Assembly (NCBI GenBank): GCA_020350865.1
Contig: CP070726.1
Coordinates: 2,288,466-2,297,708, forward strand
Reading direction: 5' to 3'
Length of the DNA stretch: 9,243 nucleotides
Source: Thermoplasmata archaeon
GTDB taxonomy: Archaea > Thermoplasmatota > Thermoplasmata > GCA-020350865
The notes below the pieces were generated by a model, which did not search any database, had not been told where the DNA came from, and was given only the letters and a program-made list of their open reading frames with translations. Positions 1-6,150 of this stretch are shown here, piece by piece; within the stretch, counting starts at the first letter, position 1; the number at the start of each line of letters is the position of its first letter. The position numbers were made by a program, and so were the translations under genes.

Positions 1-1334
1 ATCATGTCCATGCCTCCGAAGTGGGCGCCTATGATGGATGTCTCGAGGCCCGCGTGGATGGCCTTGATCTCGGGTGCGAACCCGTATTTGGCCTCGTACA
101 CACTTTTTGCTATTGCCAGAAGCTCGGATTTCATGTTGGGCTTCCAGGAGGGATAGGCATCCCCCTTCTTGCATTTGGCCCCCGCCAGCATGCCGCAGGC
201 AACGATCTGGTCCCTCACGCCCTCCATGGCCGAGTTCATGGATGAGCGGGAATTGCAGCCTATCAGGATGTCGTCTCCCTCCATCTCCACGGTGGCAAGG
301 TTCGTGGAGGTATCCACAAGCTCGGGGATGTGGGGATTGAAGGCAAGATATCCGTGGGGCAGGGCCGAGAGCAGGAAAATGAGCCTCACCGAGGAGGTGG
401 TGCTGTATCCCTCGATGCCCTTGAATTCAGTGTGGTCGATTGCTATGTTATCCTCGATGCCCTCGAACTGATCCTTCAACTGGACCTCCACTGCCTTTGC
501 AACTGCGGCAGCCTTCATCACATCCTCCACAAGCACCTTCGCCTTCGCCTCCCTGGGAATGGCGTTTCTCTTGTTGCCCCCCGAGATGTCAACTAGCATG
601 AGCATCTGATCCTTGGCTATGTTTGTCAGGGCCCTGATCAGGCACTTGATGGCGTTCGCCCGCCCCAGATGGATGTCCACACCCGAATGGCCCCCCTTCA
701 GACCGCTGACCCGGAGCTCCATGCCCTTCACGCCCTCCGCCTCGGTTTTACTTCCCAAGGGCATTCTCAGGGAGGTGTCCCCTCCTCCTGCACAGCCTAT
801 GTAAATGGTTCCCAGCTCCTCACTGTCCACGTTGATGAGGCGCCTTACCGTGAGAAAATCCCCGATCATCTTGGAAGCACCTGTCATGCCTGTCTCCTCG
901 TCCACGGTGAACAGAAGCTCCAGGGGCGGGTGCTTGATGTTCTTGGCCTTTGCCAGTGCCAAAAGGATGGCGCAGCCGATGCCGTTGTCAGAGCCCAGGG
1001 TGGTGCCCTTTGCCATGATGTATTCGCCCTCCCTCCGCAGCTCTATTGCGTCCTTTGCGAAGTCGACCTTCACATCGGTGTTCTTCTCGCACACCATGTC
1101 CAGGTGGCCCTGAAGACATATGCCCGGGTGGTCCTCATAGTCCTTTGATGCGGGCTTTATCATAACCACATTGCCAGCCTCGTCCCTCTTGGTCTTAAGT
1201 CCCAGCAGATTAGCAGCGCCCATGACGAACTCCACCACCTTCCCCTCGTTCTTGGAGCACCTTGGAATCTGCCTTATCTTGTCAAAGTAGTCCCATACGA
1301 TCTCGGGTTCCAGTCCCTGCAGCGCCTCGTGCAT
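1..1334 (-). CDS. pepD: Aminoacyl-histidine dipeptidase (PepD, peptidase family M20C), C-terminus off the window
   Basis: Probable cytosolic Xaa-His dipeptidase, a two-metal (zinc-type) hydrolase that splits carnosine-like and other dipeptides. I translated the minus strand from an ATG at 1334 to the left edge and found 444 codons with no stop or frameshift. M20 landmarks are in order: QGHLDM with H77 and D79; GTTLGSDNGIG with bridging D116; DEETG with E146 (general base) and E147 (metal); INVDSEE with D170; GLKGGHSG with H216; and RNAIPREA at about 256-263. These fit the E. coli PepD order, recalled from memory, with an offset of about 3. The family is about 480-490 residues, so roughly 40 are missing, including the last metal-binding His. 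The start is supported by GAGGT ending 7 nt upstream and by alignment to the E. coli N-terminus. The upstream gene on the same strand ends 91 bp away, and a TATA-like box in the gap suggests separate transcription. Family call very likely; exact substrate unknown. Confidence 0.95.
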   Translation of the reverse strand, partial: MHEALQGLEPEIVWDYFDKIRQIPRCSKNEGKVVEFVMGAANLLGLKTKRDEAGNVVMIKPASKDYEDHPGICLQGHLDMVCEKNTDVKVDFAKDAIELRREGEYIMAKGTTLGSDNGIGCAILLALAKAKNIKHPPLELLFTVDEETGMTGASKMIGDFLTVRRLINVDSEELGTIYIGCAGGGDTSLRMPLGSKTEAEGVKGMELRVSGLKGGHSGVDIHLGRANAIKCLIRALTNIAKDQMLMLVDISGGNKRNAIPREAKAKVLVEDVMKAAAVAKAVEVQLKDQFEGIEDNIAIDHTEFKGIEGYSTTSSVRLIFLLSALPHGYLAFNPHIPELVDTSTNLATVEMEGDDILIGCNSRSSMNSAMEGVRDQIVACGMLAGAKCKKGDAYPSWKPNMKSELLAIAKSVYEAKYGFAPEIKAIHAGLETSIIGAHFGGMDM

Positions 1335-1358
1335 GTCATCAACCTCAAATTCAACTCG

Positions 1359-1390
1359 ATGGTGGCGAATGGCATCATGTGATTTATGTA
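1359..1390 (-). promoter_or_regulatory. Predicted pepD promoter with an operator-like inverted repeat
   Basis: Read on the minus strand, an A-rich element followed by TACATAAAT (about 1382-1390) resembles an archaeal BRE/TATA box. It would place the transcript start near 1360 and give a leader of about 26 nt containing the GAGGT ribosome-binding site. Between box and start lies an imperfect inverted repeat, ATGGTGGC-GAAT-GGCATCAT (1359-1378, 6 of 8 arm positions paired), a plausible but unproven operator. Everything here is inferred from spacing and base composition. Confidence 0.4.
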
Positions 1391-1425
1391 TTTTGGCAAC
1401 CCCACAGCATGCGAATAAACTAGAG

Positions 1426-2382
1426 TTACTTTTCTCCTTCCTCTTCCTCCCCCTCAAAATCCTCGCCGCACTGGGGGCATGCGGTCTCATCGGCTCCCAC
1501 GGTGGCACCGCATGTGGTGCATTCGAACTCCACCTCCTCCTCTTTTATCTCCTCTTCCTCCTCCTCTATTTCCTTCTCTGTTTCTTCTTCTTTCTCTTCT
1601 TTTTCTTCTTTTGCACCTGCCAGCAGCTCCTCCTCCATTCTCTTCCTCTCCTCCTGGGACACTTTCTTCCAGTTGTACAGCAGCACGAGCATGTAGAACA
1701 TGAGCCCCCCGTTCAGGAACATGGAAATCACCCACTGCAGCACCTGCAACCCCACCTGATCCGAGTAGGGGGACGTGATGGGCCCCACCCCAACCTCGGT
1801 GTAGTTCCATGAATTGGTTGTGTTCGTGTAAAGTGAAAAATAGTAGAAATAAATGTTCCTATCCTGCAGGGTCTCGTTGTAGTAAAGCCTCCCCGCACCC
1901 TTCAGCGATATGTTGCGCTCGTCCTTGGAACCCAGCTCCGATATGTTCACGAAAACGGCCACATCCTCCGGGGCCTCGGGACCCGTGTACGTCACCGTGT
2001 AGTTGAAGGAGGTGGTGTCGTCCCCCAGATATGGCGTCACCGATCCGTTCTCCAGGTACGTGTCATCAATCGTCCTTTCCTCGAAGAAATATATCTGCTC
2101 GTACAGGAAGTGGGTGTACACCACACCGAAGAGGATGCCTGTTACGAGAATGATTACACTCCCGGTCTTAAGATAGGTCCTCACGCTCCGCACACCGAAA
2201 AGGTAGGGCACGCCGAAGGTTGCGATACCCGTCAGAATCACGCCGAAGCAGGAGGTGGCAAAGGAAAGCATGAGCGTCAGTGAAATCAGCAGATCCAGGG
2301 CGACGGTGAGGGGAACGTAAACCGCCCAGGCCCAACTCTTTTCCGTGAGTTTTCTGAACATCTCGTTTATGTCCAAACGCAT
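1426..2382 (-). CDS. Four-helix membrane protein with sequon-rich ectodomain, acidic linker and C-terminal zinc ribbon
   Basis: I do not recognise a named family. The 318-residue product has hydrophobic segments at about 18-40, 42-63 and 74-93, then a polar loop of about 94-208, then a fourth segment at 212-236. With the N-terminus inside, the loop faces outward. It carries seven N-x-S/T sequons (for example NGS, NYT, NIS, NET, NTT), suggesting a glycosylated outer domain. The inner tail is a Glu/Lys-rich, probably coiled stretch (about 239-286), then a zinc ribbon with CTTC at 288-291 and CPQC at 302-305. Short ribbons on membrane proteins are common in Thermoplasmata-type archaea, to my knowledge, and may bind partners; that role is inference. 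GAGGT directly abuts the ATG at 2382, which is unusually close. A TTG two codons downstream (2376) would have normal 6-nt spacing and is an alternative start. Confidence 0.85.
   Translation of the reverse strand: MRLDINEMFRKLTEKSWAWAVYVPLTVALDLLISLTLMLSFATSCFGVILTGIATFGVPYLFGVRSVRTYLKTGSVIILVTGILFGVVYTHFLYEQIYFFEERTIDDTYLENGSVTPYLGDDTTSFNYTVTYTGPEAPEDVAVFVNISELGSKDERNISLKGAGRLYYNETLQDRNIYFYYFSLYTNTTNSWNYTEVGVGPITSPYSDQVGLQVLQWVISMFLNGGLMFYMLVLLYNWKKVSQEERKRMEEELLAGAKEEKEEKEEETEKEIEEEEEEIKEEEVEFECTTCGATVGADETACPQCGEDFEGEEEEGEK
1533..1612. repeat. Low-complexity polypyrimidine/polypurine tract
   Basis: The plus strand is almost only C and T for 80 bp, broken by single purines at 1547, 1568 and 1580, with 32 uninterrupted pyrimidines at 1581-1612. 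It lies inside the membrane-protein gene and encodes its Glu/Lys linker on the other strand, through GAG, GAA, AAG and AAA codons. Confidence 0.85.
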
Positions 2383-2410
2383 ACCTCGGGGATTGGAAAG
2401 GTGTTAGGGT

Positions 2411-2425
2411 GTTTTAAGTATTTGG
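2411..2425 (-). promoter_or_regulatory. Predicted TATA element for the membrane-protein gene
   Basis: Read on the minus strand the segment is CCAAATACTTAAAAC, an A/T-rich archaeal-type box. Its centre is about 35 bp from the ATG at 2382, so transcription should begin near 2392 and leave a very short leader that holds only the GAGGT motif. Confidence 0.45.
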
Positions 2426-2457
2426 GGTTTTTAACCGGGGATTTGGGTGGGATTTTG

Positions 2458-2481
2458 ACCTTTTCAGCGAAAGGTTTATCG
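2458..2481 (+). promoter_or_regulatory. Predicted promoter of the 410-residue protein gene, overlapped by an inverted repeat
   Basis: CGAAAGGTTTATCG (2468-2481) resembles a BRE plus TATA box and would start transcription near 2503, leaving a leader of about 35 nt. It overlaps a perfect 6-bp inverted repeat, ACCTTT-TCAGCG-AAAGGT (2458-2475). The half-site recurs as AAAGGT at 2397-2402 and ACCTTTT at 2516-2522, all between the two divergent genes. This suggests a repressor or activator site, but no binding protein can be named. Confidence 0.35.
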
Positions 2482-2537
2482 TTTCTTACGCGTTCAGGTA
2501 TCAGTGCAAGGGCTCACCTTTTGGCAGCGGTCTTCAG

Positions 2538-3770
2538 ATGAGCCTGTTTATGAACCCTCCCAGAAAATCCCCAAGGGAGGTTTTAAAGGATGGACATTTA
2601 GGCAGGATTGGTATGATGGACGCTAAGACAAAGAAGGTAAAAAAGATCACCGAACAGGAGAGTCAGCTGCTCAAGAACAACGTGAAGGAGATACGCAGGC
2701 TGATCTACGGCACCGGTGAAAAGGACGAGGTTGCAGACAAGCTCAGGGGCGTTTTTCTCATGGCCGATAAATGGAAGGTGCCCCCGGCGGAGCTCACCGA
2801 TCTTCTGGATGAGATATTTGACATGTACCCCATGCCCAAGCCCCACCAGAACGAGGAGTACCTCTCGCTTTTACGGCTGTCCATGGCAAAGAAGGCACTG
2901 GACCACTCGTGGATCAAGGACTACTACAGGAGCTTCAAACCCAATGCCCTGACGGACTTCACCATCAAGCTTTTGGAGAACGGGGAGTACGAGCTCGTGC
3001 TCGATTTGCTGGAGAAATTCCACGAGAACGTGTTCAAGGTGGACGGTTTTATCGACATACTCAAGGTGAAGAAGCTGCACGAGGATTTCATGGAGGACCT
3101 GAGAAAGAAGATACCAGAAATAGACAACATCGAGAAATGCCTGGGTGATCAGAACATCTACCGCAAGGTGGCCACCACGTTCAACGCCACCTATGACAAG
3201 GGCAAGGGCCTGTGGCCTACAATCCTTGGCAAGAACCGCGTGAGGATAAACATCGAGGCCTACAGACCCGAGTCGCAGAGGTACGTGATCACGCTCAAGA
3301 ACGATTATCCCGTGATATACAGGTCCCTGTACACCCAGGAGTCCTTCTTCTACATGTCCATGTCCCCGGAGTCCCGGGACCTGGAGGCCATGCCCAGAAT
3401 CATATGCATGTTCATTGCGGCGGAGGCCTTCCTCAAGGAGAACATCAAGCTGCCTCCAAGCTACTCCCCGAAGAAGAAGAAACCCACCCTGGCAGACTAC
3501 GTCAAGTACCTTGAAAAGCACCAGAAGACCCTCACAGAGAACTGGAAGAAGTACTACTGGGACAGCCCCTACATCCATAAGAACGCCATACCCGACAAGG
3601 GCAGGAAGTACTCCCTCCACGAGGGCCTACTCCAGTACGCCGACTGGCGGTCCGGCAACATCCAGACCACCCTGTCGTACTGGGACTTTGCCCAGCATGT
3701 GGTGCATCCCTTTACCTACGAGCTGCTGTGCGACCTGATGGACGCCTTTGGGATAGTGAAGGGCGACTGA
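2538..3770 (+). CDS. Unrecognised soluble protein of 410 residues, mostly helical and lysine-rich
   Basis: No family recognised. There is no signal peptide or membrane segment, so it is probably cytosolic. The N-terminal half (about 35-200) reads as successive amphipathic helices, such as a DLLDEIFDMYPMPKPH segment and ELVLDLLEKFHENVF. A middle part (about 215-280) is richer in beta-type residues. The C-terminal part (about 285-405) is helical again, with a PKKKKP stretch near 315 and many aromatics (KKYYWDSPYIHKNAIP, YWDFAQHVVHP). That end faintly resembles HEPN-type bundles, but no RxxxxH motif supports this, so I do not assign it. No clear ribosome-binding site precedes the ATG at 2538. 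The ATG pair at 2613 is an alternative, nearly leaderless start, with TTTTAAAG at 2581-2588 about 26 bp before a possible transcript start near 2610. It is transcribed divergently from the zinc-ribbon gene and convergently with the small gene downstream. Confidence 0.85.
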   Translation: MSLFMNPPRKSPREVLKDGHLGRIGMMDAKTKKVKKITEQESQLLKNNVKEIRRLIYGTGEKDEVADKLRGVFLMADKWKVPPAELTDLLDEIFDMYPMPKPHQNEEYLSLLRLSMAKKALDHSWIKDYYRSFKPNALTDFTIKLLENGEYELVLDLLEKFHENVFKVDGFIDILKVKKLHEDFMEDLRKKIPEIDNIEKCLGDQNIYRKVATTFNATYDKGKGLWPTILGKNRVRINIEAYRPESQRYVITLKNDYPVIYRSLYTQESFFYMSMSPESRDLEAMPRIICMFIAAEAFLKENIKLPPSYSPKKKKPTLADYVKYLEKHQKTLTENWKKYYWDSPYIHKNAIPDKGRKYSLHEGLLQYADWRSGNIQTTLSYWDFAQHVVHPFTYELLCDLMDAFGIVKGD

Positions 3771-3773
3771 GTG

Positions 3774-3782
3774 TATTTTTTC
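3774..3782 (+). terminator. T-run terminator after the 410-residue protein gene
   Basis: Six T residues (3776-3781) begin 5 nt after the TGA stop, inside the 15-bp gap to the convergent gene. Archaeal RNA polymerase often stops at such runs without a hairpin. No T-run of this kind is seen for the opposite strand. Confidence 0.45.
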
Positions 3783-3785
3783 CAT

Positions 3786-4091
3786 CTATATGCTGAACCT
3801 GATGGCATCCCCCAACCCGTGCTTTTTAAGCCATTCCGAAAGTACCTTCTCCAGCTCCCCAATGATTATCTCGGTCTTTTCTATGTCTTTCAGCACATCC
3901 TCCTCGTCCTCTTGGGATACGGTCTTGGGATTGTCCTTCATGTTCGAAAGGGATTTTTGGGCCGCAGAGATGGCAAGGAATGAAGATTCGGTGCTGCGGG
4001 CCACCTTGGAAAGTATGTTTTCTATCTGCTGGTACATGAAAACTGCCTCTTCGAAAAAGAATGAGGTCTTGGCATTTAACCGTTTTGGCAC
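3786..4091 (-). CDS. Small helical protein of unknown function, about 101 residues, probable GTG start
   Basis: No family recognised. From the GTG at 4091 the product begins MPKRLNAKTSFFFEEAVF and continues as two or more amphipathic helices with little Pro or Gly. An acidic middle (SQEDEEDVLKDIEK) leads to a terminal helix, ELEKVLSEWLKKHGLGD; a short coiled-coil or helical-bundle protein is likely. It is probably cytosolic. The frame stays open to an ATG at 4226, but that extension would overlap the divergent gene's start and promoter and reads like non-coding sequence. The GTG lies about 3 nt past the transcript start predicted from the TATA box at 4116-4123, so the message would be nearly leaderless. 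An internal ATG at 4037 would give an 83-residue form. The gene is convergent with the 410-residue gene and divergent from the beta-helix gene. Confidence 0.7.
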   Translation of the reverse strand: MPKRLNAKTSFFFEEAVFMYQQIENILSKVARSTESSFLAISAAQKSLSNMKDNPKTVSQEDEEDVLKDIEKTEIIIGELEKVLSEWLKKHGLGDAIRFSI

Positions 4092-4110
4092 GGTGTTTTC
4101 TCTGTCTTTC

Positions 4111-4130
4111 CGAAAGATATTTAGGTTTGA
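4111..4130. promoter_or_regulatory. Shared divergent promoter: one TATA element usable in both directions
   Basis: The octamer at 4116-4123 reads GATATTTA on plus and TAAATATC on minus. It has a CGAAA-type BRE candidate on the plus side and CAAACC on the minus side. Spacing of about 26 bp predicts transcript starts near 4146 (plus, beta-helix gene) and near 4094 (minus, small helical gene). No other convincing box lies between the two genes. Inferred from sequence and spacing only. Confidence 0.5.
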
Positions 4131-4145
4131 AAGGCGTGTTGGGAA

Positions 4146-4172
4146 TGCATCTGGACCCGGCATCCAGGTGCA
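4146..4172 (+). promoter_or_regulatory. 5' leader hairpin of the first beta-helix gene
   Basis: TGCATCTGGA (4146-4155) can pair with TCCAGGTGCA (4163-4172) to give a 10-bp stem with one G-U wobble and a 7-nt loop, CCCGGCA. The predicted transcript start falls at or next to its first base, so the mRNA would begin with this hairpin, 16 nt before the ribosome-binding site. It could protect the 5' end or tune translation. It matches no riboswitch class I know. Confidence 0.55.
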
Positions 4173-4183
4173 CGAGAGAACAA

Positions 4184-4201
4184 ATGAAGGAGGGAGTGTA
4201 A
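4184..4201 (+). promoter_or_regulatory. Ribosome-binding site embedded in a five-codon mini-ORF
   Basis: GGAGGG (4189-4194) lies 7 nt before the ATG at 4202, an ideal Shine-Dalgarno sequence that fixes the start of the beta-helix gene. It sits inside a mini-ORF, ATG AAG GAG GGA GTG TAA, whose stop directly abuts the main ATG in the same frame. Whether the mini-ORF is translated is unknown, and no second ribosome-binding site is seen for it. Confidence 0.6.
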
Positions 4202-6094
4202 ATGAAGAGAGATATATTAAGTACATTTGTCACTGTTGTATTATTGACAGGTGTTCTTGCGGCCCTGCCATCGAGCATCGGGCCTCTGAGCGGGGGAACC
4301 ATATATGTGGATGACGACAACACCAGTGGCATCGAGGACGGCTCATTGTTAAATCCTTACAACACCATCCAGGAAGGCGTCGATGCTGAGGCGGCAGGAG
4401 ACACCGTCTACGTGTTCGCCGGAACCTATATGGAGAACGTCTGGATGGACAAGAACCTCATTCTGGAGGGCGAGGATACCGGCACCACCATCATCGATAC
4501 CGGGACCACTCCCCCGCTGTGCGATTCCCCGGCAATCACGGTTGTGGCAGATAACGCCTCCATCTCGGGATTCTCCACCCTGAACGGTGTCTGCGGCATT
4601 GCCGTTGGTTTCTCCTCCGGCTGTCAATTCTTCAACATCAACATGACCACGCTATCGGGAATGGAAATGTACAACAGTTCCGAAAACAGCATATTTGGCA
4701 ACAATCTGCTGAACGTAAGTTTTGGCATATCACTGGAAAACTCGCACGGCAACACGATTATGGGGAATCACTTCGAGGAATCCGGGTTCTGCATTCGCCT
4801 ATACAAGAGCCTGGACAATGTGGTAACGAACAACCATATAACAGGGGGTGGATTCTGCATCGACCTCAAGTACAGCAACGAAACCTTCGTATCCAACAAC
4901 ACTATTTCGGACAGCCAGTTCGGCGTGGACATCTACGAGTCAATGGACAACGTCGTATGCGGTAATACCATTTTGAACGGCACCTCGGGCATTGACCTGC
5001 GCTCTTCCAGCCGAATCCTTGTGGAGAGTAACAACGTCTCCCGCCACAGCAGCACGGGAATAGAACTGTGGGAAAGCGACAACTGCACAGTTGCGGACAA
5101 CACGCTCGTATCCAATCTGAACACGGGCATCAACATCCACGCCAGCCGGAGCAACACGGTTATAAACAACGACGTCTCGGGCAGCCAGGACGGAATTTCC
5201 GTGCAGTATGATTCCGACGCAAATCTGGTTTTCAACAACACACTGCACTCGAACACGGAAAACGGTCTGTACCTGTACTCCAGCTCGTTTTGCATCCTGG
5301 CCAACAACACGGTGCATTCGAACCAGTGGAACGGCATGTTCATCCGCGGCGACTCCTTTTACAACATGATTCATTACAACTACATCCATTCGAATGTCGA
5401 GGAGGGGATCAGTGTCAGCCACAACCCCGAAAACAACCTGATCCACCACAACCACCTGGAAGCAAACAACGGGGCCACCGATGTGTACAACTCGAGCCGT
5501 GTGCAGGCCAAGGATCTGAGCATCAATTTCTGGGACGACGGCTATCCCTCCGGAGGTAACTACTGGTCCGACTGGCTTGCACCTGACGCTCTTTCCGGTC
5601 CGGCCCAGGATGTTCCCGGTGCCGACGGCATCGTGGACCTCCCCTATCTGCATTCCATCGGCAAGCAGGACCTCTACCCCCTGACAAGGAGTCCTCTCGG
5701 CCCCGCAGGGCCGCCCAACGCCACCATTGACCTGGACCCCGATACGCTGAACCTGAAGTCCAAAGGCAAGTGGATCACATGCTACATCGAGCTGCCAGCA
5801 GGCTACGATCCCAGGGACATCAACGCATCCACCATCCTTCTGAAAGGAACCGTATCCCCCGAGATGAACCCCAAGTACGGTTTTGTCAAGTCAGAGTCCT
5901 CCTACATCATGGACCACGACAACGACACAATTGAGGAGCGCATGGTGAAGTTCGACAGAAGCGCAGTGCAGCAGATGATCGGCCAGCCGTACGAAAGCAT
6001 AGCACTGAACGTGACAGGGGAGCTTTTCGACGGAACACCGTTTTCGGGCTTCGATACCATAAGGGTTACAGACCCGCCAAAAAAGAAGCCCTGA
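4202..6094 (+). CDS. Secreted right-handed beta-helix (NosD/PbH1-type) surface protein, 630 residues
   Basis: Probable extracellular protein. Residues 1-21 form a signal peptide (MKRDILSTFVTVVLLTGVLA). Next come the typical cap of secreted PbH1 proteins, TIYVDDDN at about 33-40, and AGDTVYVFAGTYMENV near 65-80. About 15 rungs of 22-24 residues follow (about 110-440), with NNxI and SGIxL-type turns. An NYWSDW segment near 452 and a DGIVDLPY...DLYPLTRSP segment recall NosD-family ends. The C-terminal domain starts at about 507 with ATIDLDPDTLNLKSKGKW and ends near DTIRVTDPP, followed by KKKP. It includes a DHDND loop (D571, D573, D575) that may bind calcium. At least 15 N-x-S/T sequons suggest glycosylation. 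Such folds often bind or process polysaccharides, but no catalytic residues are identifiable, and copper-pathway NosD function is not implied because no nos genes are nearby. It is a paralogue of the gene at 6845-8383. Confidence 0.93.
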   Translation: MKRDILSTFVTVVLLTGVLAALPSSIGPLSGGTIYVDDDNTSGIEDGSLLNPYNTIQEGVDAEAAGDTVYVFAGTYMENVWMDKNLILEGEDTGTTIIDTGTTPPLCDSPAITVVADNASISGFSTLNGVCGIAVGFSSGCQFFNINMTTLSGMEMYNSSENSIFGNNLLNVSFGISLENSHGNTIMGNHFEESGFCIRLYKSLDNVVTNNHITGGGFCIDLKYSNETFVSNNTISDSQFGVDIYESMDNVVCGNTILNGTSGIDLRSSSRILVESNNVSRHSSTGIELWESDNCTVADNTLVSNLNTGINIHASRSNTVINNDVSGSQDGISVQYDSDANLVFNNTLHSNTENGLYLYSSSFCILANNTVHSNQWNGMFIRGDSFYNMIHYNYIHSNVEEGISVSHNPENNLIHHNHLEANNGATDVYNSSRVQAKDLSINFWDDGYPSGGNYWSDWLAPDALSGPAQDVPGADGIVDLPYLHSIGKQDLYPLTRSPLGPAGPPNATIDLDPDTLNLKSKGKWITCYIELPAGYDPRDINASTILLKGTVSPEMNPKYGFVKSESSYIMDHDNDTIEERMVKFDRSAVQQMIGQPYESIALNVTGELFDGTPFSGFDTIRVTDPPKKKP

Positions 6095-6104
6095 ACGTCG
6101 GGTG

Positions 6105-6150
6105 GAAAAGATTAAATTCCCCGAAAATCATGGCATTTCAGGTGGAATGC
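6105..6150 (+). promoter_or_regulatory. Predicted promoter and ribosome-binding site of the charged cytosolic protein gene
   Basis: GAAAAG followed by ATTAAATT (6105-6118) is a BRE/TATA candidate lying just after the beta-helix stop. It predicts a transcript start near 6140. That lies past the ATG at 6130 but just before AGGTGG (6140-6145), which has 5-nt spacing to the ATG at 6151. This favours the second ATG. There is no T-run between the two genes, so read-through from upstream is also possible. Confidence 0.4.

Noticed and set aside
1333..1812. Plus-strand open frame of 159 codons with Leu/Phe-rich stretches resembling membrane helices
   Set aside because: The hydrophobic run is the antisense of the Glu/Lys tract; the minus frame has the zinc ribbon and coherent topology.
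2871..3620. Minus-strand open frame of 249 codons opposite the 410-residue gene
   Set aside because: It comes from codon bias on the coding strand; its Val/Leu/Gly/His-rich product and lack of start signals mark it as a shadow.
4092..4226. Longer N-terminus for the small helical protein, starting at an ATG at 4226
   Set aside because: It would overlap the divergent gene's start, ribosome-binding site and leader hairpin, and the added peptide does not look like protein sequence. The GTG at 4091 fits the promoter spacing.
4940..5653. Long minus-strand open frame of 237 codons opposite the first beta-helix gene
   Set aside because: It is a shadow of the GC-rich, repetitive coding strand. It has no ribosome-binding site, and its protein lacks any fold-like pattern.
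4202..6094. NosD of the nitrous-oxide reductase maturation pathway
   Set aside because: The beta-helix fold and NYWSD-type segments are shared, but no nosZ, nosF, nosY or nosL genes lie nearby, and the C-terminal domain is of a different surface-protein type.
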